Shown piece by piece: positions 35,759-45,597 of a DNA stretch of 59,221 nt. The notes under the pieces were generated by a model, which saw only the letters and a program-made list of their open reading frames with translations, was not told the DNA's origin and did no database searches. The first letter of the stretch is position 1. Every line of letters starts with the position of its first letter. Both the position numbers and the translations under genes were made by a program. The stretch comes from Bifidobacterium pluvialisilvae (GTDB lineage Bacteria > Actinomycetota > Actinomycetes > Actinomycetales > Bifidobacteriaceae): contig NZ_JAHBBI010000013.1 in NCBI RefSeq assembly GCF_019331695.1, positions 1 through 59,221 on the forward strand, written 5' to 3'.

Positions 35759-36436
35759 ATGACGTTTCATCTGCATCTGGTCCGTCACGGACAGACGTAT
35801 TTCAACCGATACAACCGGCTGCAGGGGTGGTCGAACTCGCCGTTGACCGAATCCGGCGTCGCCGACGCCGCCAAGGCCGGGCATAAGCTCGAGGACCTCG
35901 ACTTCGCCGCCGCATACTGCTCCGACACCACACGCGCCGAACTGACTGCGCGATCCATCCTCGACATCAACGAGGCCGCCGGCCATGTCCGTCCGGCGTT
36001 GACCGTGGACATGCACTTCCGTGAGCAGTTCTATGGGTACTACGAGGGCCTCGACATGGCCATGGCCTGGTATGCGGCCGGTGCGCCACACGGGGTGAAG
36101 ACCTACAACGCCATCGTGGAACGGTATGGTCTGGCGGCCACGAAGGACTTCCTCAAGGAGGCCGATCCCTTCCATGACGCCGAAAGCGAAGCCGAATACT
36201 GGAGTCGCATCGAAGGGGGCTTCGACATCATCGCAGGCAATCCCGGCCTGCGCGACGGCGACGACGTGCTGGTCATATCGCACGGCAACACGTTGCTGAG
36301 CCTCATGCACCGCTTCGCGCCGGAGGGATACGATCTCAGCGAGCGGCCCGCGAACGGCAGCGTGACCGTGCTGGACTACGACCCGTCGAAGCCTCTGGAC
36401 GAGGGCGGCATCACCATCGTCTCCTACAACCAGTGA
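35759..36436 (+). CDS. Histidine phosphatase family protein
   Basis: A 225-residue member of the same family: LHLVRHGQTYFNRYNRLQGW (catalytic His about residue 9), SDTTRAELTARSIL, REQFYGYYEGLDMAMAWYAA and VISHGNTLLSLM. The start at 35759 follows GAGGAAT. It differs from its neighbour enough (EQFYGYYEG instead of ERSFGRWEG, no N-terminal insert) to suggest a different substrate rather than a recent duplication. The product is cytoplasmic, with no signal peptide. Confidence 0.88.
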   Translation: MTFHLHLVRHGQTYFNRYNRLQGWSNSPLTESGVADAAKAGHKLEDLDFAAAYCSDTTRAELTARSILDINEAAGHVRPALTVDMHFREQFYGYYEGLDMAMAWYAAGAPHGVKTYNAIVERYGLAATKDFLKEADPFHDAESEAEYWSRIEGGFDIIAGNPGLRDGDDVLVISHGNTLLSLMHRFAPEGYDLSERPANGSVTVLDYDPSKPLDEGGITIVSYNQ

Positions 36437-36444
36437 CGACGGTG

Positions 36445-36472
36445 TTCGCATCAGGTGATAGCCTGTTATGCT
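36445..36472 (+). promoter_or_regulatory. Candidate promoter of the DUF948-alaS unit
   Basis: TTCGCA (36445-36450), 16-base spacer, TATGCT (36467-36472), about 48 bases upstream of the DUF948 ATG. A possible start of the operon DUF948 - small protein - alaS - ruvX - mltG. Confidence 0.4.
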
Positions 36473-36519
36473 GTATTGCGTCCACGGCGCACAGAATTGT
36501 CAGGAAATGAGGTATCGGC

Positions 36520-36930
36520 ATGGACATCGGTCAGATCGCCGGGTTGATCGCCGCCATCGCGTTCGCCATACTGGCGGGATTCATGATCTATCCGCTCATC
36601 CGTCTGGGCAAGCTGTTCGATCAGATCGCCCAGACCGTCAAGGACACCGGCGATCATGCCGTACCCGCGCTGGACGAGGGCGTATCCACCGTGCAGAAGG
36701 TGAACCGTTCCCTCGACGACGTCAACGCCATCTCCGACGCCGCGCAGCGCTCCGCCACGAACGTGGGCGCACTGACGGATCTCTACGGCTCGTTCCTCGG
36801 CAAGCCGGTCATCAAGGCCGCGTCCGCCGTCTGGGCCGTCAAGGCCACCGCCCAGGATTTCCTGAACAAGCGCGCTGCCGGAGCGGCCGCGCCGACGACG
36901 GGGCACAACGGCACCGCCAAGGGGGAGTGA
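36520..36930 (+). CDS. DUF948 domain-containing protein
   Basis: A 136-residue protein with one N-terminal membrane helix (about 7-28, IAGLIAAIAFAILAGFMIYP) and a cytoplasmic amphipathic coiled region (VKDTGDHAVPALDEGVSTVQ) characteristic of DUF948. Function unknown; in Actinobacteria this gene regularly stands upstream of alaS, as here. GGAAATGAGG precedes the ATG. The next gene follows after one base. Confidence 0.82.
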   Translation: MDIGQIAGLIAAIAFAILAGFMIYPLIRLGKLFDQIAQTVKDTGDHAVPALDEGVSTVQKVNRSLDDVNAISDAAQRSATNVGALTDLYGSFLGKPVIKAASAVWAVKATAQDFLNKRAAGAAAPTTGHNGTAKGE

Positions 36931-36931
36931 C

Positions 36932-37177
36932 ATGTTCAAACGCCTGCTATGGATCACCATCGGCGTCGGCGTCGGCGTAATGGCCGTCACCAAGGCGCAG
37001 GCCTACGTCAAGGCGCATACGCCCGCGCCGGCCCGCCAGTTCGTGTTCGGCCCCGACCAGGACCAGCCTCCCATCACGCTCCAGACCGTGCAGTCCCTGT
37101 TCGACGACTTCCAGACGCATCGTCGTGCACGCGAGGAGGAGCTCAACCGGCAGTTCATCGACAAGTCGGCACACTGA
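36932..37177 (+). CDS. Small alaS-linked membrane-anchored protein
   Basis: An 81-residue protein with an N-terminal helix (LLWITIGVGVGVMAVTKAQA) and a charged C-terminal part (RRAREEELNRQFID) likely to be helical. It follows the DUF948 gene by one base with GGGGGAG in front and precedes alaS by 122 bases. This DUF948 - small protein - alaS order is conserved in Actinobacteria; the family may be DUF6167, which I cannot confirm. Confidence 0.75.
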   Translation: MFKRLLWITIGVGVGVMAVTKAQAYVKAHTPAPARQFVFGPDQDQPPITLQTVQSLFDDFQTHRRAREEELNRQFIDKSAH

Positions 37178-37299
37178 ACCCCCGCATCCGCGCCTACGGG
37201 CGCGGTCTGATTGCGCCGAACCCCAGATTCATACTTGCCATCAGGACGTCTGCTCTGCCGTCCGACCTCACAACAAACCAATAAAGGAGTCGCACATCC

Positions 37300-39981
37300 A
37301 TGCGCACATCGGAAATCGCGAAACGATACCTGGACTATTTCGCGAAGCAAGACCATATGGTCGTCCCCTCGGCGTCGCTCATCTCGCCGAACCCGACCAC
37401 CCTGTTCACCATCGCCGGCATGGTGCCGTTCATCCCGTACCTGCTCGGTGAGCAGACCCCGCCTCACAAGCGCATGGCCAGCAACCAGAAGTGCGTGCGC
37501 ACCCTCGACATCGACGAGGTCGGCAAGACCACCCGCCACGGCACGTTCTTCCAGATGCTCGGCAACTTCTCCTTCGGCGACTACTTCAAGGAGGAGGCCA
37601 TCCACTATGCGTGGACGCTGCTGACCACGCCGCAGGACAAGGGCGGCTACGGCTTCGACCCCGAGAAGCTGTGGGTCACCACATACACCGACGACGAGGA
37701 GGCCCGCTCCCTCTGGAAGAACGAGGGATTCGACCCCGAGCACATGCAGATCTTCGGCATGGAGGACAACTTCTGGACGACCGGCGGCCCCGGCCCCGGT
37801 GGCCCCTGCTCGGAGATCTACGTCGACCGCGGACCGCAGTACGGCAAGGACGGCGGCCCCGCCGCCGACGAGACCCGTTTCATCGAGATCTGGGACCTCG
37901 TGTTCGAGAACTACGAGGTCGACAACGTCAAGTCCAAGACCGACCTGCATATCGTGGGCGAGCTGGAGAACAAGAACATCGATACCGGCGCCGGACTCGA
38001 ACGCCTCGCCTACCTCATGCAGGGCAAGGAGAACATCTACGAGACCGACGAGGTCTACCCGGTCATCGAGGAGGCCGAACGCCTCTCCGGGCTCAAGTAC
38101 GGCGAGAACGAGGAGGCCGACGTGCGCTTCCGCGTCGTCGCCGACCACGTGCGTTCCGCGCTCATGATCATGAGCGACGGCGTGCGCCCGAGCAACGTGG
38201 GCCGTGGCTACGTGCTGCGCCGCCTGCTGCGCCGCACCGTGCGCTCCATGCGCATGCTCGGCGTGACCGACGAGGTGCTGCCGCACCTGTTCCCCGTCTC
38301 CAAGGACGCCATGGCCCCCAGCTACCCGGAGCTCAACGACACGTTCCATGAGGTCTCCGAATCCGCCTACGACGAGGAGGACGCCTTCCGCCGCACCCTC
38401 GACAAGGGCACCTCCATCCTCGACGTGGCCGTGAACCGCGCCAAGGAGTCCGGCTCCGAGCCCACCGTCTCCGGCAAGGACGCGTTCACGCTGCACGACA
38501 CCTACGGCTTCCCGATCGAGCTGACCCTCGAGATGGCCGCCGAGCAGGGCGTGAAGGTGGACGAAGCCAAGTTCCGCGAGCTCATGAACGAGCAGAAGTC
38601 CCGTGCGCGCGCCGACGCGCTGAAGAAGCGCCACAACGTGGACCTCTCCGTATACGACGACTTCAAGAAGACGCTCGAGGCGCCTCTCGAGTTCCTCGGG
38701 TACACCGAATTCTCCAGCCGCTCCAACGTGCTCGGCATCATCCAGGAGGGCAAGGGCTCGGTCCCGGCCGTCACCGCCCCCGCCACCGTGGAGGTCGTGC
38801 TTGACCGCACGCCGTTCTACGCGGAGGCCGGAGGCCAGCTCGCCGATCAGGGTGAGATCCTCACCGACGACGGCGCGGTGCTCGAGGTCGACGACGTGCA
38901 GCACCCCATCAAGGGCCTGACCGTGCACCAGTGCCGTCTGACCGAAGGCACGCTGGTGCGCGGCGCCAAGGTGACGGCGACCATCGACCAGGAGCGTCGA
39001 GGCGCCATCGCCCGCTCCCACACCGCCACGCACATGGTGCACAAGGCGCTGCGCGAGGAGCTCGGCCCGCAGGCCACCCAGCGTGGCTCCGAGGATGCGC
39101 CGAACCGTCTGCGCTTCGACTTCCAGTGGGGCAAGGCCCCGAGCAAGGGCGTCATGAGCGCCGTCGAGGCCCGCGTGAACGACCGTCTGCGCGACAACCT
39201 CGCCGTCACCACCCAGGAGATGAAGTTCGACGACGCCATCGCCCTCGGTGCCATGCACCTGTTCGGCGAGAAGTACGGCGACATCGTGCGCGTCGTCTCC
39301 ATCGGCGAGGACGGCTGGAGCCGTGAGCTGTGCGGCGGCACCCACGTGGACCACGTCGGCAAGATCGGCGCCGTGTCCATCATGTCCGAGGCATCCGTCG
39401 GCACCGGCGTACGCCGCGTCGACGCCGTGGTGGGTCAGGGCGCCTACGAGTACAACGCCCGCGAGCACGCCCTCGTATCCCAGCTCTCCGACAAGCTCAA
39501 TGCCCGTCCCGACGAACTGGCCGAACGCGTCAACGCCCTGCTCGCCAAGCTCAAGGAATCCGACCGTCGTCTGGCATCCATGTATGAGAGCAACCTCGCC
39601 GGCCAGGTGCCGCAGCTCGTCGAGAACGCGAAGGACAGCACTGACGACATCGTCGTGGCGGCGAAGAACGTGGGCCGGTTCGGTTCGGTCGACGCCCTGC
39701 GCAAGACCGTGATGGACATTCGCGGACGGATCGGCGAAAGCAAGCCCCTGGTGGTGGCACTGTGCGGCGAAGGTGAGAACGGCAACCCCGTCATCATCGT
39801 CGCCACGAACGGTACGGCCCGCGACAAGGGCGTGAAGGCCGGCGACCTCGTTCGCACCGCGTCCAAGGTCCTTGGCGGCGGTGGCGGCGGCAAGCCCGAC
39901 TTCGCCCAGGGCGGCGGCCAGGACGCGTCGAAGATTGACGACGCCCTCGCCTCGCTCAAGGCCCAGGTGGCGGGCCGCTGA
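37300..39981 (+). CDS. alaS: Alanine-tRNA ligase
   Basis: Charges tRNA-Ala. The 893-residue enzyme has the class II catalytic core starting [19 protein letters not shown], motif FTIAGMVPF, the zinc-type editing site HTATHMVH (about 573) with [11 protein letters not shown] (about 677), and a C-terminal glycine-rich C-Ala domain ([16 protein letters not shown]). Full length. AAAGGAG precedes the ATG. The 122-base upstream gap is too short for a T-box and none is seen. It is followed by ruvX after 20 bases. Confidence 0.97.
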   Translation: MRTSEIAKRYLDYFAKQDHMVVPSASLISPNPTTLFTIAGMVPFIPYLLGEQTPPHKRMASNQKCVRTLDIDEVGKTTRHGTFFQMLGNFSFGDYFKEEAIHYAWTLLTTPQDKGGYGFDPEKLWVTTYTDDEEARSLWKNEGFDPEHMQIFGMEDNFWTTGGPGPGGPCSEIYVDRGPQYGKDGGPAADETRFIEIWDLVFENYEVDNVKSKTDLHIVGELENKNIDTGAGLERLAYLMQGKENIYETDEVYPVIEEAERLSGLKYGENEEADVRFRVVADHVRSALMIMSDGVRPSNVGRGYVLRRLLRRTVRSMRMLGVTDEVLPHLFPVSKDAMAPSYPELNDTFHEVSESAYDEEDAFRRTLDKGTSILDVAVNRAKESGSEPTVSGKDAFTLHDTYGFPIELTLEMAAEQGVKVDEAKFRELMNEQKSRARADALKKRHNVDLSVYDDFKKTLEAPLEFLGYTEFSSRSNVLGIIQEGKGSVPAVTAPATVEVVLDRTPFYAEAGGQLADQGEILTDDGAVLEVDDVQHPIKGLTVHQCRLTEGTLVRGAKVTATIDQERRGAIARSHTATHMVHKALREELGPQATQRGSEDAPNRLRFDFQWGKAPSKGVMSAVEARVNDRLRDNLAVTTQEMKFDDAIALGAMHLFGEKYGDIVRVVSIGEDGWSRELCGGTHVDHVGKIGAVSIMSEASVGTGVRRVDAVVGQGAYEYNAREHALVSQLSDKLNARPDELAERVNALLAKLKESDRRLASMYESNLAGQVPQLVENAKDSTDDIVVAAKNVGRFGSVDALRKTVMDIRGRIGESKPLVVALCGEGENGNPVIIVATNGTARDKGVKAGDLVRTASKVLGGGGGGKPDFAQGGGQDASKIDDALASLKAQVAGR

Positions 39982-40001
39982 ACACGACCGATCGGCTGCA
40001 T

Positions 40002-40484
40002 ATGACGACCGGCAAGTCATGCTGGCTGGGCATCGATCTCGGCAACGCCCGGGTCGGACTCGCATTGTCCGACCCGGAGCTGACCCTTGCCCATCCCATT
40101 GGCAACATCCAGGTACGGGGAGACTATTTCCAGGCCCTGTACGATGTTCTGGATGTCATCGAAGACAATCATGTATCCCACGTGGTCGTCGGCTACCCGT
40201 TGCTGTTAAATGGAACAGAGGGAGCAAGCGCCAAGAAGGCCCGTCGCTGGGCGAAGAACCTCCAGCGGCGTCTTGCCAACGAGGAGCTAGCGGCAACGGT
40301 GCAACTCCTGGATGAACGAATGACCACGGTCAGCGCGCATCGTCAGCTTCTCGAAGCGGGAATCGGCATGCGCGACCACAGGCCGAGTGTGGACCAGCAA
40401 TCCGCCGTGGTGCTGCTGCAGGCCGCCCTGGATGCAGCCGGCCGGCAGGAAGCGGATACTGATACTGATGTGGAGGCTATATGA
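40002..40484 (+). CDS. ruvX: Holliday junction resolvase RuvX (YqgF)
   Basis: A 160-residue RNase H-fold nuclease, involved in pre-16S rRNA 5' end processing or resolving junctions. LGIDLGNARVGLALSDPE carries the first aspartate, VVVGYPLLLNGTEG and LLDERMTTVSAH the next motifs, and HRPSVDQQSAVVLLQ the last acid. It follows alaS by 20 bases and overlaps mltG by four bases (ATGA at 40481-40484), so the pair is translationally coupled. Confidence 0.92.
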   Translation: MTTGKSCWLGIDLGNARVGLALSDPELTLAHPIGNIQVRGDYFQALYDVLDVIEDNHVSHVVVGYPLLLNGTEGASAKKARRWAKNLQRRLANEELAATVQLLDERMTTVSAHRQLLEAGIGMRDHRPSVDQQSAVVLLQAALDAAGRQEADTDTDVEAI

Positions 40485-41674
40485 GCGACGACGATGATAT
40501 GCAGGATTTCTTCGCCGAACAGACCCGTTGGGTGGGTGCATCGGGGGAGACGGAGCTTGATCCGTCCATGCCGCCGCGTCCTCCACGTTCGCGGCGGGAA
40601 CTCCGTAAGCATCGTCGCAAGAAGCAGCGTTCCCGTGTGGTGAAGCTCATCGTGGCCATCTTCGTGCTGCTTGCGGTGATCGGCGGCGGATGGTTCATCC
40701 ACTCCAAGATGTCCGCCGCACGCGACAAGGTGCAGATCACCCGGTCGCAGGCACCGGACTATCCGGGTCCCGGTACCGGCAGCGTCGAATTCACCGTGGA
40801 GAACGGACAGAACAGCGTGCAGATCGGCGACAGCCTGACCAAGGCGGGCATCGTCAAATCCAGCGTGGCGTTCCAGCAGGCGGTGACGAACTCCGGCCTG
40901 CAGGACCAGCTGCAGCCGGGCACGTTCGAACTGCGCTACCGGATGAGCGCCGACGACGTGGTGAAGATCCTCACCGACTCCACCAAGGCGAAGGGCTTCC
41001 TCGTGGTCAACCCCGGCGAACGTTCTTCGACCGTCATCGAACAGGCCGCACAACTTTCCGGCATCGACAAGTCCGAGTTCGACAAGATTGTCAAGAACAA
41101 GGGCAAGGGCATCCTGCCGTCCGAGGCCAAAGGCAGCTTCGAAGGCTGGCTGCAGCCTGGCAACTACAACGTCAAAGGCGCCAAGTCGGCGTCGGCCATC
41201 CTCAAGGAGATGGTCGACAAGCGCATCGAGCATCTCGACTCGCTGGATGTGCCCACGGGCTCGAAGCGTGAGGAGATCCTCATCATCTCGTCGATCATCG
41301 AAGGCGAGGTGAACCAGAGCTCCTACTATGGCAAGGTGTCCCGCGTGATCCAGAACCGACTGGCGAAGAACATGCCGCTGGGCATGGACTCCGTGGTCGC
41401 ATATGGCAACAACGTGGCTCCACGTGCGTTGACCCAGTCGATGCTCAACGACAAGAGAAATCCCTACAATTCGCGCATCCAGAAGGGTCTTCCCCCCACG
41501 CCGATCAGCCAGGCGGGAGATACGGCCATCAACGCGGCCATGAACCCCGAGAGCGGCAACTGGCTGTACTTCGTCACCGTGAACCTCGACACCGGCGAGA
41601 CCAAGTTCACCGACAATCAGGCAGAATTCCAGAAATTCGCCAAGGAATACGAGGCCTGGGAGGCCAAGAACTAG
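40481..41674 (+). CDS. mltG: Endolytic murein transglycosylase
   Basis: A 397-residue YceG/MltG protein that cuts nascent glycan strands at the membrane. It has an acidic/basic cytoplasmic tail (residues 1-52), one membrane helix (about 53-73) and the extracytoplasmic lytic domain with FEGWLQPGNY, IISSIIEGEV (catalytic Glu, about residue 273), NRLAKNMPLGMDSVVAYG, YNSRIQKGLPPTPI and NPESGNWLYFV. Overlaps ruvX by four bases. Its stop is followed 30 bases on by the convergent prepilin peptidase gene. Confidence 0.93.
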   Translation: MSDDDDMQDFFAEQTRWVGASGETELDPSMPPRPPRSRRELRKHRRKKQRSRVVKLIVAIFVLLAVIGGGWFIHSKMSAARDKVQITRSQAPDYPGPGTGSVEFTVENGQNSVQIGDSLTKAGIVKSSVAFQQAVTNSGLQDQLQPGTFELRYRMSADDVVKILTDSTKAKGFLVVNPGERSSTVIEQAAQLSGIDKSEFDKIVKNKGKGILPSEAKGSFEGWLQPGNYNVKGAKSASAILKEMVDKRIEHLDSLDVPTGSKREEILIISSIIEGEVNQSSYYGKVSRVIQNRLAKNMPLGMDSVVAYGNNVAPRALTQSMLNDKRNPYNSRIQKGLPPTPISQAGDTAINAAMNPESGNWLYFVTVNLDTGETKFTDNQAEFQKFAKEYEAWEAKN

Positions 41675-41703
41675 GCGTACCGGACGTCTGGAATCGGTTG
41701 GAA

Positions 41704-42150
41704 TCAGAAGGCCGAGAGCGCAATCGCCGCGAATGCGGCAAGGACGATGGCCGGGGCGAAGGGAATCGAATCCCTGCCCCGGCCTCGTTGTATTCCCAGC
41801 ATGGCAAGACCGAACAGCCCCATGAACAGCCACCACATGGCCACCGTCTCGACGCCGAGGCATCCGACCGCAAGCCCCATCAGCAGCGTGCACGTCACAT
41901 CGCCGAATCCCAGCGCGCCCGGCCGGACCAGCGCCAGCGCCAACTGGACAAGGGCGGAGGCCATCGCCAGTCCCACGGATCCGACCAACGGCATCCACGA
42001 ATGGGACCACAGGCACCATGCGACGACGGCAAGCAGCTGCAATACGGAGCCCACGACGACGATGATCCGAGGCACACGTCGTGTCCGCATATCGGTATAA
42101 GCGATCATGATTCCCGCGATTGCGCTAGGAATAAGGAAAAGGTATGCCAT
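41704..42150 (-). CDS. Prepilin peptidase (A24 catalytic half)
   Basis: A 148-residue protein with four or five membrane helices and the two aspartates of type IV prepilin peptidases: D20 in AYTDMRTRRVP and D84 in GFGD. The N-terminal methyltransferase half of full-length PilD is absent, as in short TadV-like forms. It would process Tad/Flp or type IV pilin precursors encoded elsewhere. The start ATG lacks a Shine-Dalgarno but has TATATC 11 bases upstream, so it may be leaderless. It lies antisense between mltG and aroC. Confidence 0.85.
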   Translation of the reverse strand: MAYLFLIPSAIAGIMIAYTDMRTRRVPRIIVVVGSVLQLLAVVAWCLWSHSWMPLVGSVGLAMASALVQLALALVRPGALGFGDVTCTLLMGLAVGCLGVETVAMWWLFMGLFGLAMLGIQRGRGRDSIPFAPAIVLAAFAAIALSAF

Positions 42151-42241
42151 TGAACGTAAGATATACCGAGGTTAACGACAACTGGTCGATTACGCGGGAA
42201 CGTTGTTCCGCCGGATTCGATATGACAAAAGGAGAAGGGCG

Positions 42242-43435
42242 ATGTTGCGCTGGCAGACGGCAGGGGAGTCACATGGCGAGGCTTTGGTGGCCATGATCGA
42301 GGGACTGCCCGCGGGCGTCCGGATCACATCACAGGACATCAAGGACGCGCTGGCGCGGCGCCGGCTGGGATATGGTCGCGGGGCGCGCATGAAGTTCGAG
42401 GAGGACAAGGTCCGTATGCTCACCGGCGTACGTCACGGCTCCACCCTCGGCGGCCCGATCGCCATCGAGATAGCCAACACCGAATGGCCGAAGTGGACCG
42501 AGGTCATGAGCGCCGACCCGCTCGACCACGATCTGCCGCAGACCGGCCGCAACGCGGCGCTGAGCCGGCCGCGTCCCGGTCATGCCGACCTGACCGGCAT
42601 GCGCAAGTACGGCTTCGACGACGCGCGCCCGGTGCTGGAACGCTCCAGCGCCCGCGAGACCGCGTCCCGTGTGGCCCTTGGTGCCGTGGCCGCGAAGTTC
42701 CTCGAGCAGACGCTTGGCATCCGCACCGTCTCCCACGTGATCTCCATCGGCGGCGCCGGCGTCGAAGACGCCGACAACGCGGCACTGCCCACCCCGGACG
42801 ATGCCGCCGCGCTCGACGCCTCCCCGGTGCGTACGCTTGACAAGGCCGCGGAGGAGCGCATGGTCAGGCGCATCGACGAGATCAAGGCCAATGCCGACAC
42901 CGTCGGCGGCGTCATCGAGGTCATCGCCTACGGCGTGCCCGCAGGCATCGGCACCTACGTCGAATCCGATCGTCGTCTCGACGCCGCCCTCGCCTCCGCG
43001 GTCATGGGCATCCAGGCCATCAAGGGCGTGGAGATCGGCGACGGCTTCCTCGAGGCCGTGCGTCCCGGTTCCGCCGCGCACGACGAGATGGTCCCCGGCG
43101 AGGACGGCCGTATCACCAGGCTCACCAACCGCGCCGGCGGCATCGAGGGCGGCATGTCCAACGGTCAGCCCATCCGCGTGCGCGCGGCGATGAAGCCCAT
43201 CCCGTCCATCCCGCGTGCCCTGCGCACCGTGGACGTCGCCAACGGCGAGGCCGCCCAGGCCATCAACCAGCGTTCCGACACCACCGCCGTGCCCGCCGCA
43301 TCCGTCGTGGCCGAGGCCATGGTGCGTCTGACCATCGCCAAGTACGCGTTGGAGAAGTTCGGCGGCGACAGCGTGGCAGAAACCCGACGCAACGCCGAGA
43401 ACTACCTCGCCTCCTGGCCCGAGCACATGCGCTGA
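42242..43435 (+). CDS. aroC: Chorismate synthase
   Basis: Forms chorismate from EPSP using reduced FMN. The 397-residue protein has the expected start [61 protein letters not shown] and [18 protein letters not shown]. The start at 42242 is chosen over 42203 because AGGAGAAGG precedes it and it is the family start. The next gene aroKB follows after 25 bases. Confidence 0.95.
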   Translation: MLRWQTAGESHGEALVAMIEGLPAGVRITSQDIKDALARRRLGYGRGARMKFEEDKVRMLTGVRHGSTLGGPIAIEIANTEWPKWTEVMSADPLDHDLPQTGRNAALSRPRPGHADLTGMRKYGFDDARPVLERSSARETASRVALGAVAAKFLEQTLGIRTVSHVISIGGAGVEDADNAALPTPDDAAALDASPVRTLDKAAEERMVRRIDEIKANADTVGGVIEVIAYGVPAGIGTYVESDRRLDAALASAVMGIQAIKGVEIGDGFLEAVRPGSAAHDEMVPGEDGRITRLTNRAGGIEGGMSNGQPIRVRAAMKPIPSIPRALRTVDVANGEAAQAINQRSDTTAVPAASVVAEAMVRLTIAKYALEKFGGDSVAETRRNAENYLASWPEHMR

Positions 43436-43460
43436 GCGGGAGAAACGGCAGGAGATACGA

Positions 43461-45077
43461 ATGACGAATGCCATTCCCAAGGCCGTGCTCATCGGTATGC
43501 CCGGAGCCGGCAAGACCCGCATCGGGCAGGACGTCGCCTCGGTGCTGAACGTGGAATTCAGGGATTCCGACGCCGAGATCGAAGCGCGTGAACGCATGAG
43601 GATTCCACGGATCTTCGAGGAGCGCGGCGAGAAGGAGTTCCGCGCCATCGAAAGCGACGTGATTCTCGGATTCATGCACGGTTACGAGGGCGTGCTGTCA
43701 CTCGGCGGCGGAGCACCCATGACCGAAAGCGTGTGCGACGCCCTGGAACGCTACGTCGACGAAGGCGGCGTCGTCGCCTATCTCGACGCCGACCCAAACG
43801 AGGCCATCGCCCGCGCCTCCCGTTCCGGCAACAGGCCGCTGCTCGCCGACGGCGCCGCCAGAAAATGGCGGAGGCTGTATGCGGAACGCCGGCCCGTCTT
43901 CGAACATCTGGCGAATCTCATCGTGCATACGAAAGGAAAGACTCCTATGCAGGCAGCACAGAACATCGCCGACACCGCCAACGAACGCGTCGTCCACGTC
44001 GACGGCGCAGAGCCGTACGACGTGCGCATCGGCTCCCACGTGGTCAACCATCTCGCCGACGTGCTCGGCGACAAGCCCGTCAAGATCGCCATGATTCACA
44101 CCACTCCGGTGCAGCGTCATTCCGACCGTGTGCGCACGCTGCTGCGCCGCGCCGGCTACGATGTCTCCGACATCACCATCCCCGATGCCGAGGCCGGCAA
44201 GACCATCGAGGTCGCCAACGGCATCTGGAAGCGGCTTGGCGAGGAGGGGTTCACCCGCTCCGACGCGGTCGTGGGCCTGGGCGGCGGCGCCGCGACCGAC
44301 CTGGCCGGCTTCGTGGCGGCCACGTGGATGCGTGGCATCCGCTACGTGAACTGTCCGACGTCATTGCTCGCCATGGTCGACGCCTCCACCGGAGGCAAGA
44401 CCGGCATCAACACCGAGGCCGGCAAGAACCTCGTCGGCAGTTTCTACACGCCGGCCGGCGTGCTCGCCGACCTGACCACACTGGGCACCCTGCCCAATGA
44501 CATCTTCGTCGAAGGCCTGGGCGAGGTCGCCAAATCCGGATTCATCATGGACACGGAGATTCTGCGCATCCTCGAGGACAACGCCGAGGCTCTGCGCACC
44601 TTCGATCCGGCGGACATCACGCCGGAGCTGGAGTCCGTCATCGCCGAGCTCATCGAACGCACCGTGAGGGTCAAGGCGCATCACGTCTCCGCCGACCTCA
44701 AGGAGAAGGGCCTGCGCGAGTTCCTCAACTACGGCCACACCATGGGCCATGCCATCGAGAAGCTCGAACATTTCCGCTGGCGTCACGGCAACGCCGTCGC
44801 CGTCGGCATGGTATACGCCGCCGAACTGGCGAACATCCTCGGCTACATCGACCGCGACCTCGTCGACTACCACCGTTCGCTGCTCGGGTCCCTCGGCCTG
44901 CCGACCAGCTGGAACGAGGGAAGCTTCGACGACGTCCTCGCCCTCATGCACAAGGACAAGAAAGCCCGTGGCAAGATGCTGCGCTTCGTCGTGCTCGACC
45001 GTCCCGGCCACGTCATCCACCTCGACAACCCGCCGGCCGACGCCGTCGAAGAGGCCTTCCGCCGCATCCAGAAGTAA
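43461..45077 (+). CDS. aroKB: Fused shikimate kinase and 3-dehydroquinate synthase
   Basis: One 538-residue polypeptide with two enzymes. Residues ~1-165 are shikimate kinase: Walker [28 protein letters not shown], and the lid RSGNRPLL. From ~175 onward is 3-dehydroquinate synthase: [39 protein letters not shown] and [17 protein letters not shown], with NAD- and zinc-binding residues intact. The fusion is complete in both halves and is a known bifidobacterial arrangement. It lies between aroC and aroQ with small gaps, so one operon is likely. Confidence 0.95.
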   Translation: MTNAIPKAVLIGMPGAGKTRIGQDVASVLNVEFRDSDAEIEARERMRIPRIFEERGEKEFRAIESDVILGFMHGYEGVLSLGGGAPMTESVCDALERYVDEGGVVAYLDADPNEAIARASRSGNRPLLADGAARKWRRLYAERRPVFEHLANLIVHTKGKTPMQAAQNIADTANERVVHVDGAEPYDVRIGSHVVNHLADVLGDKPVKIAMIHTTPVQRHSDRVRTLLRRAGYDVSDITIPDAEAGKTIEVANGIWKRLGEEGFTRSDAVVGLGGGAATDLAGFVAATWMRGIRYVNCPTSLLAMVDASTGGKTGINTEAGKNLVGSFYTPAGVLADLTTLGTLPNDIFVEGLGEVAKSGFIMDTEILRILEDNAEALRTFDPADITPELESVIAELIERTVRVKAHHVSADLKEKGLREFLNYGHTMGHAIEKLEHFRWRHGNAVAVGMVYAAELANILGYIDRDLVDYHRSLLGSLGLPTSWNEGSFDDVLALMHKDKKARGKMLRFVVLDRPGHVIHLDNPPADAVEEAFRRIQK

Positions 45078-45088
45078 GGAGCCATCAC

Positions 45089-45538
45089 ATGCCCACCAAA
45101 GTCATCGTCGTCAACGGTCCGAACCTCGGTCGTCTCGGCGTGCGTGAACCCGACGTCTACGGTCATCAGGACCTCGAGACCCTGCGTCGCGACTGCACCG
45201 AGTGGGGCAGGGGACTCGGCCTTGAGGTCGAGGTGCGTCAGACCGACGACGAGGCCGAGATCATCGGCTGGATGCACCGCGCCGTGGATGAGCGGACGCC
45301 CGTCGTCATGAACCCGGCCGCATTCACGCACTACAGCTACGGTCTGTCCGACGCCGCGCACATGGTCACCGACGCCGGCCTGCCGCTCATGGAGGTGCAC
45401 ATCTCCAACCCGGCCGCACGTGACGCCTTCCGCCGCTACAGCGTCATCTCGCCCGTGGCCACCGGCACCATCACCGGCATGGGCTTCTACGGCTACAAAC
45501 TCGCCCTCGAAGCAGTCGCCCACCTGCTCAACGACTGA
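45089..45538 (+). CDS. aroQ: 3-dehydroquinate dehydratase, type II
   Basis: A 149-residue type II dehydroquinase. NGPNLGRLGVREPDVYG carries the catalytic Tyr on the flexible loop, NPAAFTHYSYGL the oxyanion site and MEVHISN the catalytic His; GTITGMGFYGYKLALEAV closes the fold. NPAAFTHYSYG differs from the common NPGAYTHTSVA, a mild deviation at a conserved site. It follows aroKB by 11 bases with TAAGGAG in front. aroE and aroA are not in this cluster. Confidence 0.93.
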   Translation: MPTKVIVVNGPNLGRLGVREPDVYGHQDLETLRRDCTEWGRGLGLEVEVRQTDDEAEIIGWMHRAVDERTPVVMNPAAFTHYSYGLSDAAHMVTDAGLPLMEVHISNPAARDAFRRYSVISPVATGTITGMGFYGYKLALEAVAHLLND

Positions 45539-45551
45539 CGTTCCATCCCAT

Positions 45552-45573
45552 GGCCCCGCCGATTGGCGGGGCC
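45552..45573 (+). terminator. Hairpin between aroQ and the dipeptidase gene
   Basis: GGCCCCGCC (45552-45560) pairs with GGCGGGGCC (45565-45573) around GATT, 13 bases after the aroQ stop. No T run follows, so it may be an RNA-stability element or a weak terminator. Confidence 0.5.
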
Positions 45574-45597
45574 GATGTCGTTCGCAAAGGATGCATG

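Noticed and set aside
37178-37299. T-box leader upstream of alaS
   Set aside because: The gap is 122 bases, shorter than a T-box with terminator, and the T-box core sequence is absent.
37003-40065. Very long open frames antisense to alaS, and similar ones antisense to xfp, pta, guaA, sufC-sufS and aroA
   Set aside because: They mirror highly biased codon use (G or C at third positions) on the coding strand; they have no start signals, give repetitive Val/Gly/Ala/Glu or Arg-rich proteins and overlap conserved genes completely.
42197-42209. GGAAC-GTT-GTTCC as a LexA site upstream of aroC
   Set aside because: The spacer is three bases; actinobacterial LexA boxes have GAAC and GTTC four bases apart, and aroC is not a known SOS gene.
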